A stretch of DNA of 64,000 nt from Candidatus Colimorpha pelethequi (lineage in GTDB: Bacteria > Bacteroidota > Bacteroidia > Bacteroidales > P3): the NCBI GenBank assembly GCA_018064245.1, contig JAGHVO010000030.1, positions 1-64,000 on the forward strand. Direction: 5' to 3'. The translations under genes were made by a program, and so were the position numbers. Numbering within the stretch: position 1 is the first letter of the stretch; every line of letters begins with the position of its first letter. Below are positions 7,783 through 16,436 of the stretch, piece after piece. A model generated the notes under the pieces. The model did no database searches. It was not told the DNA's origin and worked only from the letters and a program-made list of their open reading frames with translations.

Positions 7783-9549
7783 TTACCTGACAATAACACC
7801 ACTCACGCTCCAATGGCTGAAACTGCCCTCTTGCGGCTCGCCCTGCGGAATGGCAATAGTCATTGTATGCTTTCCAGGTTCGAGTCCCGATAGGTCGAAA
7901 TAGACCGGTTGCGTGGCTGTTCCTGGACACCACCCGCTACGCGAGTAGTCGCTGCTTGAGGTCCCGTTCCAAAAGTTGCCGCTCACTGGATTCCATTCGC
8001 GGTAACGGCCGCAATCACAGCGCCAAGGGGTATAAACGAAGGCAGGCTTTCCGTCAATCAAGATGCTGTTGGACTTTGGGTTGAACTCGTCTCCACCGCC
8101 CCATCCTCCATGGCCCGTAGAGATGTAGCGTAAACGCTGATGCGCTCCCTCTTCAATCCAAAAATCTACATGTAGGCTGTCTGTGCCAAATAGTTTTCCG
8201 TAGTTCTGTCCTGCCATTTCCAGCACATTGCAAGTGTTGAAGAGCGGCTGGCACAGTTTGTCGTCACCCTCGGACGTAGGACCGTCAAAAATTTCTTCGC
8301 CTGGATACGACTTCAAGTCCAGCGTTACCCGATGGCCGCCTCCGTCGTAGTTGCCAATCCAGACACCTATCCACACCTCTCCCTGCAGGTACCCACTAAG
8401 GTCGGTAACCTCCTGCTTGTAGTAGTTCTCGTCTTCCCACTCCAGCCCTTCCAACTGTACACGGTCGTTGAAGTGTCCGATGCCGAAGGAGGTGAAAAAC
8501 CGCATCAGTTCTACAGGAGGCTGATAACGCCACACCTGCTCACCAACATCGCGTCGGACACCAACCATACCCTGATAGCGTTGTCCGTCACGTCCTGTGA
8601 AAGTGGGCAGCGAGTCGGGATGCGAAACGATGCCTTTGAGGAAATAGTCGCCTTGATAGCCTGTAGGGACGACAAATACCGACCCTGTGCGGTCGTAAGC
8701 ATCGCCGTTGCTGCGCTGATGCAGTTCAATGAAAGTTTGGTAATGCTTGGGCAATACAGGCAATCGCATACGTTTCAGCGCCAAGGTACCGCCGGCAAAG
8801 TGCAACACACTGTCGAACGGGGTGGTCTCAAATACATCGCCTTCAATATGGCTGTTTTCCTTTCCCCAGCTTAGCTGTACATTATCAAAGATGCGAGAGG
8901 AGATGACCATACGTTGCTGTTTCAAGGCGCTCAGTTGCCGCGGGGTGACCCGACGAATGGGTTTTTCTTCAATCCCGCTAATTTCCGATTGGCGCACTTC
9001 GGCTTTCCACAATTCCATCTGCAGCTGACCGTTGCGCCAGAATTCCACCAAAACGCCCTTGAGAAAACCATAACGCGTTAAAGGCGAAAAGTTTCTACCG
9101 CTTGTCTCATCCATCACAAACTCCAACTTGTTAGAGTTTACGCTACAAGTGTAGCGCACCCTGTTGCGTTCCAAATTTTCCACCTTCCACTCAATGTCGT
9201 TCCTGCTCAGCTTCATTCCGCAACAATAAACCGAGTCGGAATAGGCGAGATATTCCACCACCGTGTCGTTTTCGAAATCCACAAAAGTTGATTCCTTGCC
9301 GTAGCCAGGCACCAAGGTTCCTTGCGGCACTTGCGACTCAATCCAGTATGCACACGCTCCTGTTCCACCTTTCGTTTTCACTTTTTCATTTCTCACTTGA
9401 TACAGATACACTTTTGAGGTGTCTTTCGTATCGCCATATTCATACACATTATAAGTGAATGCGTTATGCTTTTGAGAAATTTTCACCGATTGTGCCGAAA
9501 GCGAGCCGCACAGCACCATGAGAGCACAAATAATCAAAGTCTTTTTCAT
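7783..9549 (-). CDS. Secreted PNGase F-like peptide-N-glycosidase
   Basis: 588 aa from the ATG at 9549, which starts a clear signal peptide (MKKTLIICALMVLCGSLSAQ). The C-terminal region has the PNGase F signature: STGHGGWGGGDEF (near residue 478), ILIDGKPAFVYTPWRCDC, and SGWCPGTATQPVYFDLSGL. The N-terminal ~290 residues are an extra domain, as in larger Bacteroidota PNGases. PNGase F cleaves the bond between N-glycans and asparagine on glycoproteins, so this protein probably deglycosylates host or dietary glycoproteins outside the cell. Alone after a terminator, with its own near-leaderless promoter. Confidence 0.85.
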   Translation of the reverse strand: MKKTLIICALMVLCGSLSAQSVKISQKHNAFTYNVYEYGDTKDTSKVYLYQVRNEKVKTKGGTGACAYWIESQVPQGTLVPGYGKESTFVDFENDTVVEYLAYSDSVYCCGMKLSRNDIEWKVENLERNRVRYTCSVNSNKLEFVMDETSGRNFSPLTRYGFLKGVLVEFWRNGQLQMELWKAEVRQSEISGIEEKPIRRVTPRQLSALKQQRMVISSRIFDNVQLSWGKENSHIEGDVFETTPFDSVLHFAGGTLALKRMRLPVLPKHYQTFIELHQRSNGDAYDRTGSVFVVPTGYQGDYFLKGIVSHPDSLPTFTGRDGQRYQGMVGVRRDVGEQVWRYQPPVELMRFFTSFGIGHFNDRVQLEGLEWEDENYYKQEVTDLSGYLQGEVWIGVWIGNYDGGGHRVTLDLKSYPGEEIFDGPTSEGDDKLCQPLFNTCNVLEMAGQNYGKLFGTDSLHVDFWIEEGAHQRLRYISTGHGGWGGGDEFNPKSNSILIDGKPAFVYTPWRCDCGRYREWNPVSGNFWNGTSSSDYSRSGWCPGTATQPVYFDLSGLEPGKHTMTIAIPQGEPQEGSFSHWSVSGVIVR

Positions 9550-9553
9550 AGTG

Positions 9554-9561
9554 CAAAGATA
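9554..9561 (-). promoter_or_regulatory. -7 box (TATCTTTG) for the PNGase gene, 4 nt from ATG
   Basis: TATCTTTG then four bases then ATG at 9549, the same geometry as trmH. Implies a leaderless transcript. Confidence 0.7.
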
Positions 9562-9570
9562 CGAAAAAAT

Positions 9571-9599
9571 AAGAGACCGCCTTTGACAGACGGTCTCTT
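9571..9599 (-). terminator. Terminator of the T9SS protein gene
   Basis: Inverted repeat AAGAGACCG/CGGTCTCTT (9571-9579 and 9591-9599), followed on minus by an AT-rich run ATTTTTT. It separates the 9643-11037 gene from the PNGase gene. Confidence 0.7.
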
Positions 9600-9642
9600 C
9601 GCAAACTTTATTAAAAACCAATTAGTGATTTTCCTTGTTCCA

Positions 9643-11037
9643 TCATCTCACCACCTCCAAGTGACGAGCCACGATGCCTTTGGCTGTGCGGATGCGCACG
9701 ATGTAGGAGCCGGCTGGATAACGCTGGAGGTTGATGGTTGCCACAGTGGAGCCGTCACGGGTGGAGTGTTCCATCAGTTCGCCCTTGAGGGAATAGACCT
9801 CAATGCCCTTGATGCCGAAGGAGGAGGTGACGGTGGCCTGGTCGCTGGCGGGGTTGGGGACGAGCGTTACAGAGTTTTCCGCAAGGGTGCTCACTCCGGC
9901 GTAGGGGCTGTCGGTGGGCTCGGTGTCGCCCAAGAAGAAGTACAGCGGTTGCGACCAGTCGCTGTAATAGACCGTGTCGTGGATGTCGCATTCGTGGTGG
10001 CAGCGCGTGCGCACGTAGCCAGCATAGTAGATGCCCTGCTGCAAGCCGTAGCCGATAAACGACTGATTGTTTGCCGTGGTGGTGCGGATAACGCCCGTAG
10101 AGGGGTCGTCGCGCCAAGGAACCACTACGGCATCATACGCCTCGGCGTAGGGAACAGACTGCCAATCCAGTGCCATATCGTAGTCTGTTCGGCTCCGCAT
10201 CGCCAAATAACTTGGTGTCCTACACCTCTCAATGGTATCGACATATTCCACTGTGTCAGTCGCAACGATGAGAAAGACTGTAGAAAAACAAGTTTGAACA
10301 GCATTATTGGGAACTACTGAGTGAGACCAAGAATTAGAATCATTACGGTCATAATAATCATATGGTCCATAAGAAAATAATCCGGCAGGGGACCATATTT
10401 CTCCATATAATATAGGCCAATGTGTTAATGCAGGATTGCCTCCTTCTTCGATTAATTTTGAATTATACCATGTATATCCAATATAGCAAGAGTCGTCAAC
10501 CGTAATGGGATTGTCGAACATTACTTCATAGACCAAGTGATTTTGCATTGCCATTTCATATTCTATACCATACGGTCCATAGCATGGGATAGCGTAAGGA
10601 ATTTGCATTACATGACTAGGCGATTCTGCATGGAACGTGCCTTCTGCCAACAAGTCCAATTGGTTGTTCCCCGTGGGTCTGTACAGCCGTAGGTACTCAA
10701 AGCAATCCGTTAATGAACTGTCCAGAATTCTTGAATTGGAATTGATGGTAATTCCCGTTGTGTCCCAATGCACAACGGCCGCCAATCCCAATACTTGAAT
10801 TCCTTTGTTGACATGGCAATACACGGCCCTCTCATTGGCACTACTGCCTTGCCACCAAAAGCCTGGCAAATCGTTATATTTGGCAAACAGTTGAAATGAA
10901 TTTACTGAGTCCAGCATAATCCATTCAGGATACATATAATAGTTTGGATGACCCCAATAAATGGTGTCGAGCACCTGTGCCCGCATCGGCAGGGCAAGAA
11001 ATATCACGGCAAAGAAAAACAAAAACAATTTCTTCAT
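9643..11037 (-). CDS. Secreted protein with type IX secretion sorting domain
   Basis: 464 aa. A Sec signal peptide (MKKLFLFFFAVIFLALPMRAQ) is followed by a large region I do not recognise. A fibronectin-like stretch (SRTDYDMALDWQSVPYAEAYDAVV) comes next, then a C-terminal T9SS type A sorting domain from about residue 385: VTLVPNPASDQATV, IEVYSLKGELM, LQRYPAGSYIVRI and RHLEVVR. The tail directs export through the outer membrane by the PorSS/T9SS and attachment to the surface. Function of the body unknown. Confidence 0.85.
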   Translation of the reverse strand: MKKLFLFFFAVIFLALPMRAQVLDTIYWGHPNYYMYPEWIMLDSVNSFQLFAKYNDLPGFWWQGSSANERAVYCHVNKGIQVLGLAAVVHWDTTGITINSNSRILDSSLTDCFEYLRLYRPTGNNQLDLLAEGTFHAESPSHVMQIPYAIPCYGPYGIEYEMAMQNHLVYEVMFDNPITVDDSCYIGYTWYNSKLIEEGGNPALTHWPILYGEIWSPAGLFSYGPYDYYDRNDSNSWSHSVVPNNAVQTCFSTVFLIVATDTVEYVDTIERCRTPSYLAMRSRTDYDMALDWQSVPYAEAYDAVVVPWRDDPSTGVIRTTTANNQSFIGYGLQQGIYYAGYVRTRCHHECDIHDTVYYSDWSQPLYFFLGDTEPTDSPYAGVSTLAENSVTLVPNPASDQATVTSSFGIKGIEVYSLKGELMEHSTRDGSTVATINLQRYPAGSYIVRIRTAKGIVARHLEVVR

Positions 11038-11079
11038 AGTATTTGGTATTAATTATTGATGACAAAATATTTTCACGCA

Positions 11080-11087
11080 CAAAATTA
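11080..11087 (-). promoter_or_regulatory. -7 box (TAATTTTG) for the T9SS protein gene
   Basis: CAAAATTA on plus at 11080-11087, 43 bp upstream of the ATG at 11037. Fits TAnnTTTG. Confidence 0.5.
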
Positions 11088-11208
11088 ACAATAATTTTGT
11101 TTGTTTTACTAGTTAGACAAAAAAAAAATCAAAAAAATCACAAGAGTCAAAAATTTAACTTTATTTAACACTTGTGCACTGTAATATCATACCAAACATC
11201 GGCTATGT

Positions 11209-11676
11209 CTAAAAATCCAAAGAAGGGACAACCTCGCCAGGTTGGTTGGGCTCTGCGATGGAGAAATACTTTTTATGGATCACACGCCACAGCTTCACGA
11301 ATTGATCTTCGGTCTGGACAAAGCAAAGCAACATCTCTTGATAGTCAAGAGCCATAAATACCGTACACGCATTCTCATAACTTCCAGGTTTTTTGATTGT
11401 TGGATCATCACGGTCGGCCTTGTACATAAAAATGCCATGCATACACAAACCACGAGAAATATCATCAAAAAAGAAATCCTCTAACAATTCGACCCACGCA
11501 CTGCTGTCTTTTGCCTTGATAAAGATGACATCCACCTGATTAATGCTATCCAACTGGTAGTCTTTTGCATAGGCCACATCCAAATTGCTGCGTGAGGCAA
11601 AACGGTCATAAACGGCACGCTGCCCTTCGGCAGAAAAGACACAGCACAACAAAAAGAGAAACAATAGCTTTTTCAT
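11209..11676 (-). CDS. Exported hypothetical protein, third gene of an ECF sigma operon
   Basis: 155 aa with an N-terminal signal peptide (MKKLLFLFLLCCVFSAEGQ). The rest is a small acidic and aromatic-rich domain without catalytic motifs I can name. It follows the membrane protein at 11690-12253 by 13 bp and belongs to the same transcription unit as the ECF sigma factor. In Bacteroidales, DUF4252 proteins often occupy this position; the sequence does not let me confirm that family here. Confidence 0.6.
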   Translation of the reverse strand: MKKLLFLFLLCCVFSAEGQRAVYDRFASRSNLDVAYAKDYQLDSINQVDVIFIKAKDSSAWVELLEDFFFDDISRGLCMHGIFMYKADRDDPTIKKPGSYENACTVFMALDYQEMLLCFVQTEDQFVKLWRVIHKKYFSIAEPNQPGEVVPSLDF

Positions 11677-11689
11677 ATTCTCGAAATGG

Positions 11690-12253
11690 TTATGACAAAG
11701 TATAAGCGGCTATTCGTTCCAAAACTTCCGACTCGATGCAGTCGTTGTTGCAGATCAACTCGCCACAAGTGCCAATAGGCCGCACCGGCGCAGGAGCGGC
11801 AACTGGCTCCGACGCAGAAGGCACCTCATTACGCGCAGTATCTACGCTGGTTTCTTGTGGCATTTCCTGTTTTTCGGTCATGGCAACAGAATGCAGCGCT
11901 GGTTTCGCCGACGGAGTGGTTTCGGCAAGCGGTTCAGGCACTTCGGCCGCAGGAGGCAACGGCCGGGTGGAAGAAGGCGTCGCCATACTGTAAACATGCT
12001 CTGCCGACTGACGTTTGGGCAAGAAAAACAACAAGCAACCAACCACCAACACAACACTTGCGGCAAACGCCCAGTAACGCATTGCCGAAGGCCGTTTCAG
12101 CTTGTCGGCAGGCGGCATAGGTTCCTTGGAACGGGTAATGCGCAGCAGCTCTTCTTCCGAAAGCGCCGGCAACGTGTCGAGAGCCTCGGAGAGACGTTCC
12201 CACGCCCGACGACATTCTTCCAAATCAAATTTGTTCGGATTCATGGCTTTCAT
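11690..12253 (-). CDS. Single-pass membrane protein, candidate anti-sigma factor
   Basis: 187 aa. A cytoplasmic N-terminal part of ~60 residues (LEECRRAWERLSEALDTLP) precedes one transmembrane segment (YWAFAASVVLVVGCLLFFLP, about 66-85). A Pro/Ala/Glu-rich periplasmic linker follows, then a short C-terminal part with cysteines (TCGELICNNDC). Its start overlaps the end of the sigma gene by 29 bp, which suggests translational coupling. This topology and position fit an anti-sigma factor, but no zinc-binding HxxxCxxC motif is present, so this is inference. Starts at 12253 or 12244 are both possible. Confidence 0.65.
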   Translation of the reverse strand: MKAMNPNKFDLEECRRAWERLSEALDTLPALSEEELLRITRSKEPMPPADKLKRPSAMRYWAFAASVVLVVGCLLFFLPKRQSAEHVYSMATPSSTRPLPPAAEVPEPLAETTPSAKPALHSVAMTEKQEMPQETSVDTARNEVPSASEPVAAPAPVRPIGTCGELICNNDCIESEVLERIAAYTLS

Positions 12254-12761
12254 TATTTTGAGGTTTAACCATTCGCTTTATTTTCCTAATCAGCCTAAAC
12301 ATCCTTCCTTGCACCAAAGGCACAGGAATGCCCTCGCAAGAAGCAACCTCCTTGTAAGGGATTTTCTCCATATAATAGACAAGGTAGCGCCGCTCGCGAT
12401 CATCCAACCGTTCCATTACCTCGTCAATCAAAGTAATGTCCTCCAGATTGGTTTCGGCAGGAAACCGATCCAACTGATGGATAGGCTGCAACTCATAGGA
12501 TTGCCGCCTATCGATATCGCGGTGATAGTTGCTCAAGGCATTTATCGACAACCTGAACACCCAAGTGGATTCGGCGCATTCGTGACGGAATCGACTCAAT
12601 CCATACTGCCGATATTCCACCCAAAACCTGAAAAAGACTTCCTGACGCAAATCATCAAAGCGGTCCTTGTCACCCTTGCAAAACAGCCAGCAAGCCTTGT
12701 TGATGACTTGGCTGTTCCGGTCGAGCAGCGACAGGAATTCTATTTCTTGTTGGGTCATCAT
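12225..12761 (-). CDS. ECF-type RNA polymerase sigma factor (sigma-70 family)
   Basis: 178 aa. Region 2 is visible as DRFDDLRQEVFFRFWVEYRQYG...STWVFRLSINALSNYHRD. Region 4 is LDDRERRYLVYYMEKIPYKEVASCEGIPVPLVQGRMFRLIRKIK. It should direct RNA polymerase to a small regulon, held in check by a membrane partner. Its 3' end overlaps the next gene by 29 bp. The -7 box at 12785-12792 and a perfect dyad at 12812-12828 lie upstream. Confidence 0.9.
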   Translation of the reverse strand: MMTQQEIEFLSLLDRNSQVINKACWLFCKGDKDRFDDLRQEVFFRFWVEYRQYGLSRFRHECAESTWVFRLSINALSNYHRDIDRRQSYELQPIHQLDRFPAETNLEDITLIDEVMERLDDRERRYLVYYMEKIPYKEVASCEGIPVPLVQGRMFRLIRKIKRMVKPQNNESHESEQI

Positions 12762-12784
12762 CCTATGATGTCATTCATTAAGTG

Positions 12785-12792
12785 CAAAGATA
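12785..12792 (-). promoter_or_regulatory. -7 box (TATCTTTG) for the ECF sigma operon
   Basis: CAAAGATA on plus, 24 bp upstream of the ATG at 12761. Confidence 0.65.
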
Positions 12793-12811
12793 CAATAAAT
12801 TGCTCATTTTA

Positions 12812-12828
12812 TTATGTTAGTAACATAA
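12812..12828. promoter_or_regulatory. Perfect dyad TTATGTTA-G-TAACATAA at the -33 region
   Basis: An 8-bp inverted repeat around a single central base, 19 bp upstream of the -7 box of the ECF operon, where the -33 element would be. No -33 TTTG is present. It looks like an operator for a dimeric regulator. Confidence 0.45.
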
Positions 12829-12947
12829 AATATGGGGAAAATTTCCATATCCTGGAATTTAACTTCTTTTAACAACAAGAAAAATGTGTTTTCAAACAGA
12901 CTTGACATTTGAAAGTCGAAAACTCAGCAACCCAATATTTTAAAAAC

Positions 12948-12975
12948 AAAGAGCCGCCCAGTCGGGCGGCTCTTT
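12948..12975 (-). terminator. Terminator of the DUF4419 gene
   Basis: Perfect stem AAAGAGCCGCCC/GGGCGGCTCTTT with loop AGTC, followed on minus by TTTGTTTTT. It sits just after the stop at 12991. Confidence 0.85.
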
Positions 12976-12990
12976 TATAAATTATAAATA

Positions 12991-14160
12991 CTATCTCTTA
13001 TTAAGGACACCATTGTGACTGACAAACCAACCTATCTCGGGCCGCACGGCAAAGGTCTCGTGGTCTTGGCTCAGACCCATCGCACCGGCCCAAAGTGTGA
13101 GCTTTATGTCATCCCCTCTCAGAGGCTTAAACGACAAGGGAGCCGTGGACATCTCCGACGGAAGGTTCTCAAAATCAGTATCCTCCATAGGGGAAAAGTC
13201 ATTGCGCAAGAAGTCCTCCTTATGGTATGTGAAATAGGGATAGAACTTGACAATCCAACCATCGACATTGTACTTGGCAGGAGTCTCTCCACACATATAT
13301 TCCTTTTTAGGATTGAGGTTGGTACGTTTGTACGCCGACATCCAGAAAGTCTTGTCCACCTCGCCTTTGGCTGCGGCTGCGAACTTTTCAAGCACGGGTT
13401 CCAACTCGTCCATCCACCAGTCGAGGTCGTACTGACGCAATGCGTGAGCCTTGTCCACCAAGTGCTGCCAATCCTCTGGAGTGCCTTCGAGAATGACCTG
13501 TGGAATACCACATATCTCAGTAACTATATATTCGAAATAAGACTGCATGGCAGACATGATGGAAATCTGCGAAGCCGTATAGGCCACCTTGTCGGTGGTG
13601 GAAAAGTCGCAACTGAGCAAATCCGTCAGCTCTTTGCCGGTGTAGGTCGCAATCTGACGGGTAAACTCAGGAAAGAACTTTTCCCACTCAGCCGCCGAGA
13701 TGAGCATGATGTCAGCATTTGACTCCACTTCCAACCTCTTCTTGCCATCAAAGTCGACAAACTTGTCGCGCAACGCTTCGGCATTTGCCTGGACATGGCA
13801 CGAGAAGCCCTGACAGATAACCAACCACACCGCATCGGGCGTAAGCACCAGCGGACGGTGTTCGGAATAGGCCAGCCGAACAGCGTCGAACAGCGGATGA
13901 GCCGACGGCACAATCTCGTTTTTTCCTTTGGAAGTCACGACTACAGACTCACCACTGTAATAGCCGACATACTCTTCGGCAGCTTTTGCAAACGACACCT
14001 CAGCGAGCAGCTCTTTCGGCGGCGTAAGCTCTTGGATGTCGATAACAGTCTGTTGGACATTCTTTTCCGCGGTTTTCTGTTCGGCTTTTGGAGTCTGCCC
14101 ATTACAAGACACCACCCCTACGGCCAAACCGAGAATCGTGATAAGGAACAATTTCTTCAT
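12991..14160 (-). CDS. DUF4419-domain lipoprotein
   Basis: 389 aa from the ATG at 14160; the longer frame to 14301 lacks a sensible leader. MKKLFLITILGLAVGVVSC is a lipoprotein signal with the acylated Cys at 19. The body carries DUF4419 hallmarks: LFDAVRLAYSEHRPLVLTPDAVWLVICQGFSCHV, and later the DWQHLVDKAHALRQYDL...WWMDELEPVLEKF segment. The biochemical role of DUF4419 is unknown. It is monocistronic, with its own promoter and terminator. Confidence 0.85.
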   Translation of the reverse strand: MKKLFLITILGLAVGVVSCNGQTPKAEQKTAEKNVQQTVIDIQELTPPKELLAEVSFAKAAEEYVGYYSGESVVVTSKGKNEIVPSAHPLFDAVRLAYSEHRPLVLTPDAVWLVICQGFSCHVQANAEALRDKFVDFDGKKRLEVESNADIMLISAAEWEKFFPEFTRQIATYTGKELTDLLSCDFSTTDKVAYTASQISIMSAMQSYFEYIVTEICGIPQVILEGTPEDWQHLVDKAHALRQYDLDWWMDELEPVLEKFAAAAKGEVDKTFWMSAYKRTNLNPKKEYMCGETPAKYNVDGWIVKFYPYFTYHKEDFLRNDFSPMEDTDFENLPSEMSTAPLSFKPLRGDDIKLTLWAGAMGLSQDHETFAVRPEIGWFVSHNGVLNKR

Positions 14161-14208
14161 ATCGGTAATATTGATGTTAGGTATTATTTTCGCACTTGAA
14201 TGCAACTG

Positions 14209-14216
14209 CAAAGATA
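14209..14216 (-). promoter_or_regulatory. -7 box (TATCTTTG) for the DUF4419 gene
   Basis: CAAAGATA on plus, about 48 bp upstream of the ATG at 14160. Confidence 0.65.
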
Positions 14217-14250
14217 CATTTTTTTTTGAACCAATCATCATTCTGATAAA

Positions 14251-14276
14251 AAAAGCCCCCGCAATGCGGAGGCTTT
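14251..14276 (-). terminator. Terminator of the EF-G paralogue
   Basis: AAAAGCC-CCGC/GCGG-GGCTTTT hairpin with one mismatch. On minus it is followed by a T-run (TTTTTTTATC). Begins 28 bp after the stop at 14304. Confidence 0.8.
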
Positions 14277-14303
14277 TGTAGGAAGTATAATATAAATACA
14301 ATA

Positions 14304-16436
14304 TTAATCTTCTTCGGTCTGTTCTTCTTCGTAAGCCTTGAGCAAAGCCTGCTGAACATCGGTAGGTACCTGCTGGTACTCGGCGTAGGTCATGGTGAAA
14401 GTACCACGGCCGCTGGTGAGAGAGCTCAAAGCGGTGCAGTAACGGTTCATCTCGGCGAGAGGAGCCTTGGCGCGGAGAGTGGTATATTTACCCTCAGCAT
14501 CCATACCCATCACGATAGCACGACGACCCTGGAGGTCAGTCATAACACCACCCATAGCCTCGGTAGGAACGGTAACGGCTACATCATAAACAGGTTCCAT
14601 GATCTTGGGGTTAGCATTCTTGAAGGCCTCGCGGAAAGCGGTACGACCAGCGATTTTGAATGCGGTTTCATTGGAGTCAACTGGGTGCATTTTACCATCG
14701 TAGATGTTAACCACGATGTCGCGTGCGTAGGAACCGGTAAGAGGACCTTGCTCCATCTTTTCCATGATACCCTTGAGGATGGCAGGCATAAAGCGAGCGT
14801 CGATGCTACCACCAACGATACAGTTGTTGAATACCAACTGACCACCCCAATCCAAAGGATAAACCTGAGTGTCGCGGATGGGATACTTGGTCTGGTTTGG
14901 CATACCCTCGAAATAAGGCTCAACGAGCATGTGGACTTCACCGAACTGACCGCTACCACCGGACTGTTTCTTGTGACGATACATAGCTTCGGCGCTCTTG
15001 GTGATGGTTTCGCGATAAGGAACGCGAGGAGCGGTAAAGTTGACTTCGAGTTTGTAGATATTTTCGAGATACCATTTTACGGTGTTGAGGTGAAGTTCGC
15101 CCTGGCATCCGAGAATGGTCTGACGGAGTTCGCGGCTGTTCTCGAGGGTCAAGGAACGATCCTGGTTGACAATTTCGTTCATTGCGGCACCTACCTTCTC
15201 GTCGTCGTTGCTGTTGGCAGCCTTAACGGCCAAAGTATGGATAGGAACGGGGAACTCGATAGCGGGAACCACGTCGTCGGTGTTCTTGGCACCAGTGATG
15301 GTGTGGTTGGTCTTCACGTCCTTGAGCTTGATTGTGCAGATGATATCACCAGCACAAGCCTTCTCAACGCGCTGACGGTTCTTGCCGGAGCATACGAGAA
15401 TCTGGGAAAGACGTTCCTTGCTCTGGTTGCAGCTGTTGATGACATCGAGCGATTCGGAAACTTCGCCGTCGTAGATACGCAAGTAAGCAATTTCACCGAG
15501 ATTCTTGTCCTTGGCGTTCTTGAAGCAGAACACAACGGGAGCGGCGGCGGAGTCGTTTTTCAACTCGCGACCGGCAACGGTCTTCTTGCATTCGCCAACC
15601 TCGTTGGGAGCGGGAACGTTGTCGTTGATGAACTCGAGCAAACGAGCCACACCAATGTTCTCCTTTGCGGAGGTGCACATAATGGGGTAAAGGTCACGCT
15701 TGTCGATAGCGAGTTTCAAAGCCTTGGTGAGGTCTTCGTGGTTGAGGTCGCCCTCTTCGAAGTATTTCTCCATCAAAGCGTCGTCAGCGGCGGCAGCCTC
15801 CTCAACGAGAGCCATACGCATCTCTTCAGCCTTGCCTGCGAGGTCGGCGGGAATGTCGCTCATTTCGCACTTGCCATCCTTGAAGGTAAGTTGCTTGTTG
15901 AGGACGATATCGATAACGCTGTTGAAACCCAGACCCTGGTTTACGGGGAACTGAAGCACGGTGCACTTTGCGCCGAAATATTCCTTCAACTGGTTGACAG
16001 CATCGTCAAAGTTGGCCTTCTCGGCATCGGTATGGTTGATGGCGAAAATCATGGGAGTGCCCAGCTTGTTGCTGTAGCGGTAAGCGATTTCGGTTCCGAC
16101 TTCGATACCGGCCTGAGCGTTGACTACAACGACGGCAGCCTCTACAACGTTGAAAGCGGCAACGACTTCACCTTGGAAATCGGCAAAACCGGGAACATCG
16201 AGAATATTGATCTTCTTGCCACCAAACTCGGTGTAAAGCAAAGAGGTATTCACGGAATTGCGACGGTCGATTTCGATTTCGCGATAGTCAGAAATGGTGT
16301 TTTTGTCTTCTACGGTGCCACGACGGTTGATAACGCCGCCATTGAAAGCCATAGCCTCGGCCATGGTGGTCTTACCCGATTTAGCTCCGCCAACAAGCGC
16401 GATGTTGCGGATCTCAGAGGTCTGGTAAATTTTCAT
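14304..16436 (-). CDS. Divergent elongation factor G paralogue (EF-G2 type)
   Basis: 710 aa with all EF-G domains: GTPase domain (1-~280), domain II, and domains III-V (RELRQTILGCQGELHL, AVTVPTEAMGGVMTDLQGRRA). The GTPase motifs are altered: P-loop GGAKSGKT (16-23), DVPGF (80-84) where canonical EF-G has DTPGH, and NHTD (134-137) in place of NKxD. Switch I has RRNSVNTS instead of RGITI. It therefore belongs to the EF-G2/FusA2-like branch. A Bacteroides EF-G2 is reported to work in translocation without GTP hydrolysis under starvation; whether this protein is its orthologue is inference. It has its own promoter with a ~130-nt leader. Confidence 0.85.
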   Translation of the reverse strand: MKIYQTSEIRNIALVGGAKSGKTTMAEAMAFNGGVINRRGTVEDKNTISDYREIEIDRRNSVNTSLLYTEFGGKKINILDVPGFADFQGEVVAAFNVVEAAVVVVNAQAGIEVGTEIAYRYSNKLGTPMIFAINHTDAEKANFDDAVNQLKEYFGAKCTVLQFPVNQGLGFNSVIDIVLNKQLTFKDGKCEMSDIPADLAGKAEEMRMALVEEAAAADDALMEKYFEEGDLNHEDLTKALKLAIDKRDLYPIMCTSAKENIGVARLLEFINDNVPAPNEVGECKKTVAGRELKNDSAAAPVVFCFKNAKDKNLGEIAYLRIYDGEVSESLDVINSCNQSKERLSQILVCSGKNRQRVEKACAGDIICTIKLKDVKTNHTITGAKNTDDVVPAIEFPVPIHTLAVKAANSNDDEKVGAAMNEIVNQDRSLTLENSRELRQTILGCQGELHLNTVKWYLENIYKLEVNFTAPRVPYRETITKSAEAMYRHKKQSGGSGQFGEVHMLVEPYFEGMPNQTKYPIRDTQVYPLDWGGQLVFNNCIVGGSIDARFMPAILKGIMEKMEQGPLTGSYARDIVVNIYDGKMHPVDSNETAFKIAGRTAFREAFKNANPKIMEPVYDVAVTVPTEAMGGVMTDLQGRRAIVMGMDAEGKYTTLRAKAPLAEMNRYCTALSSLTSGRGTFTMTYAEYQQVPTDVQQALLKAYEEEQTEED

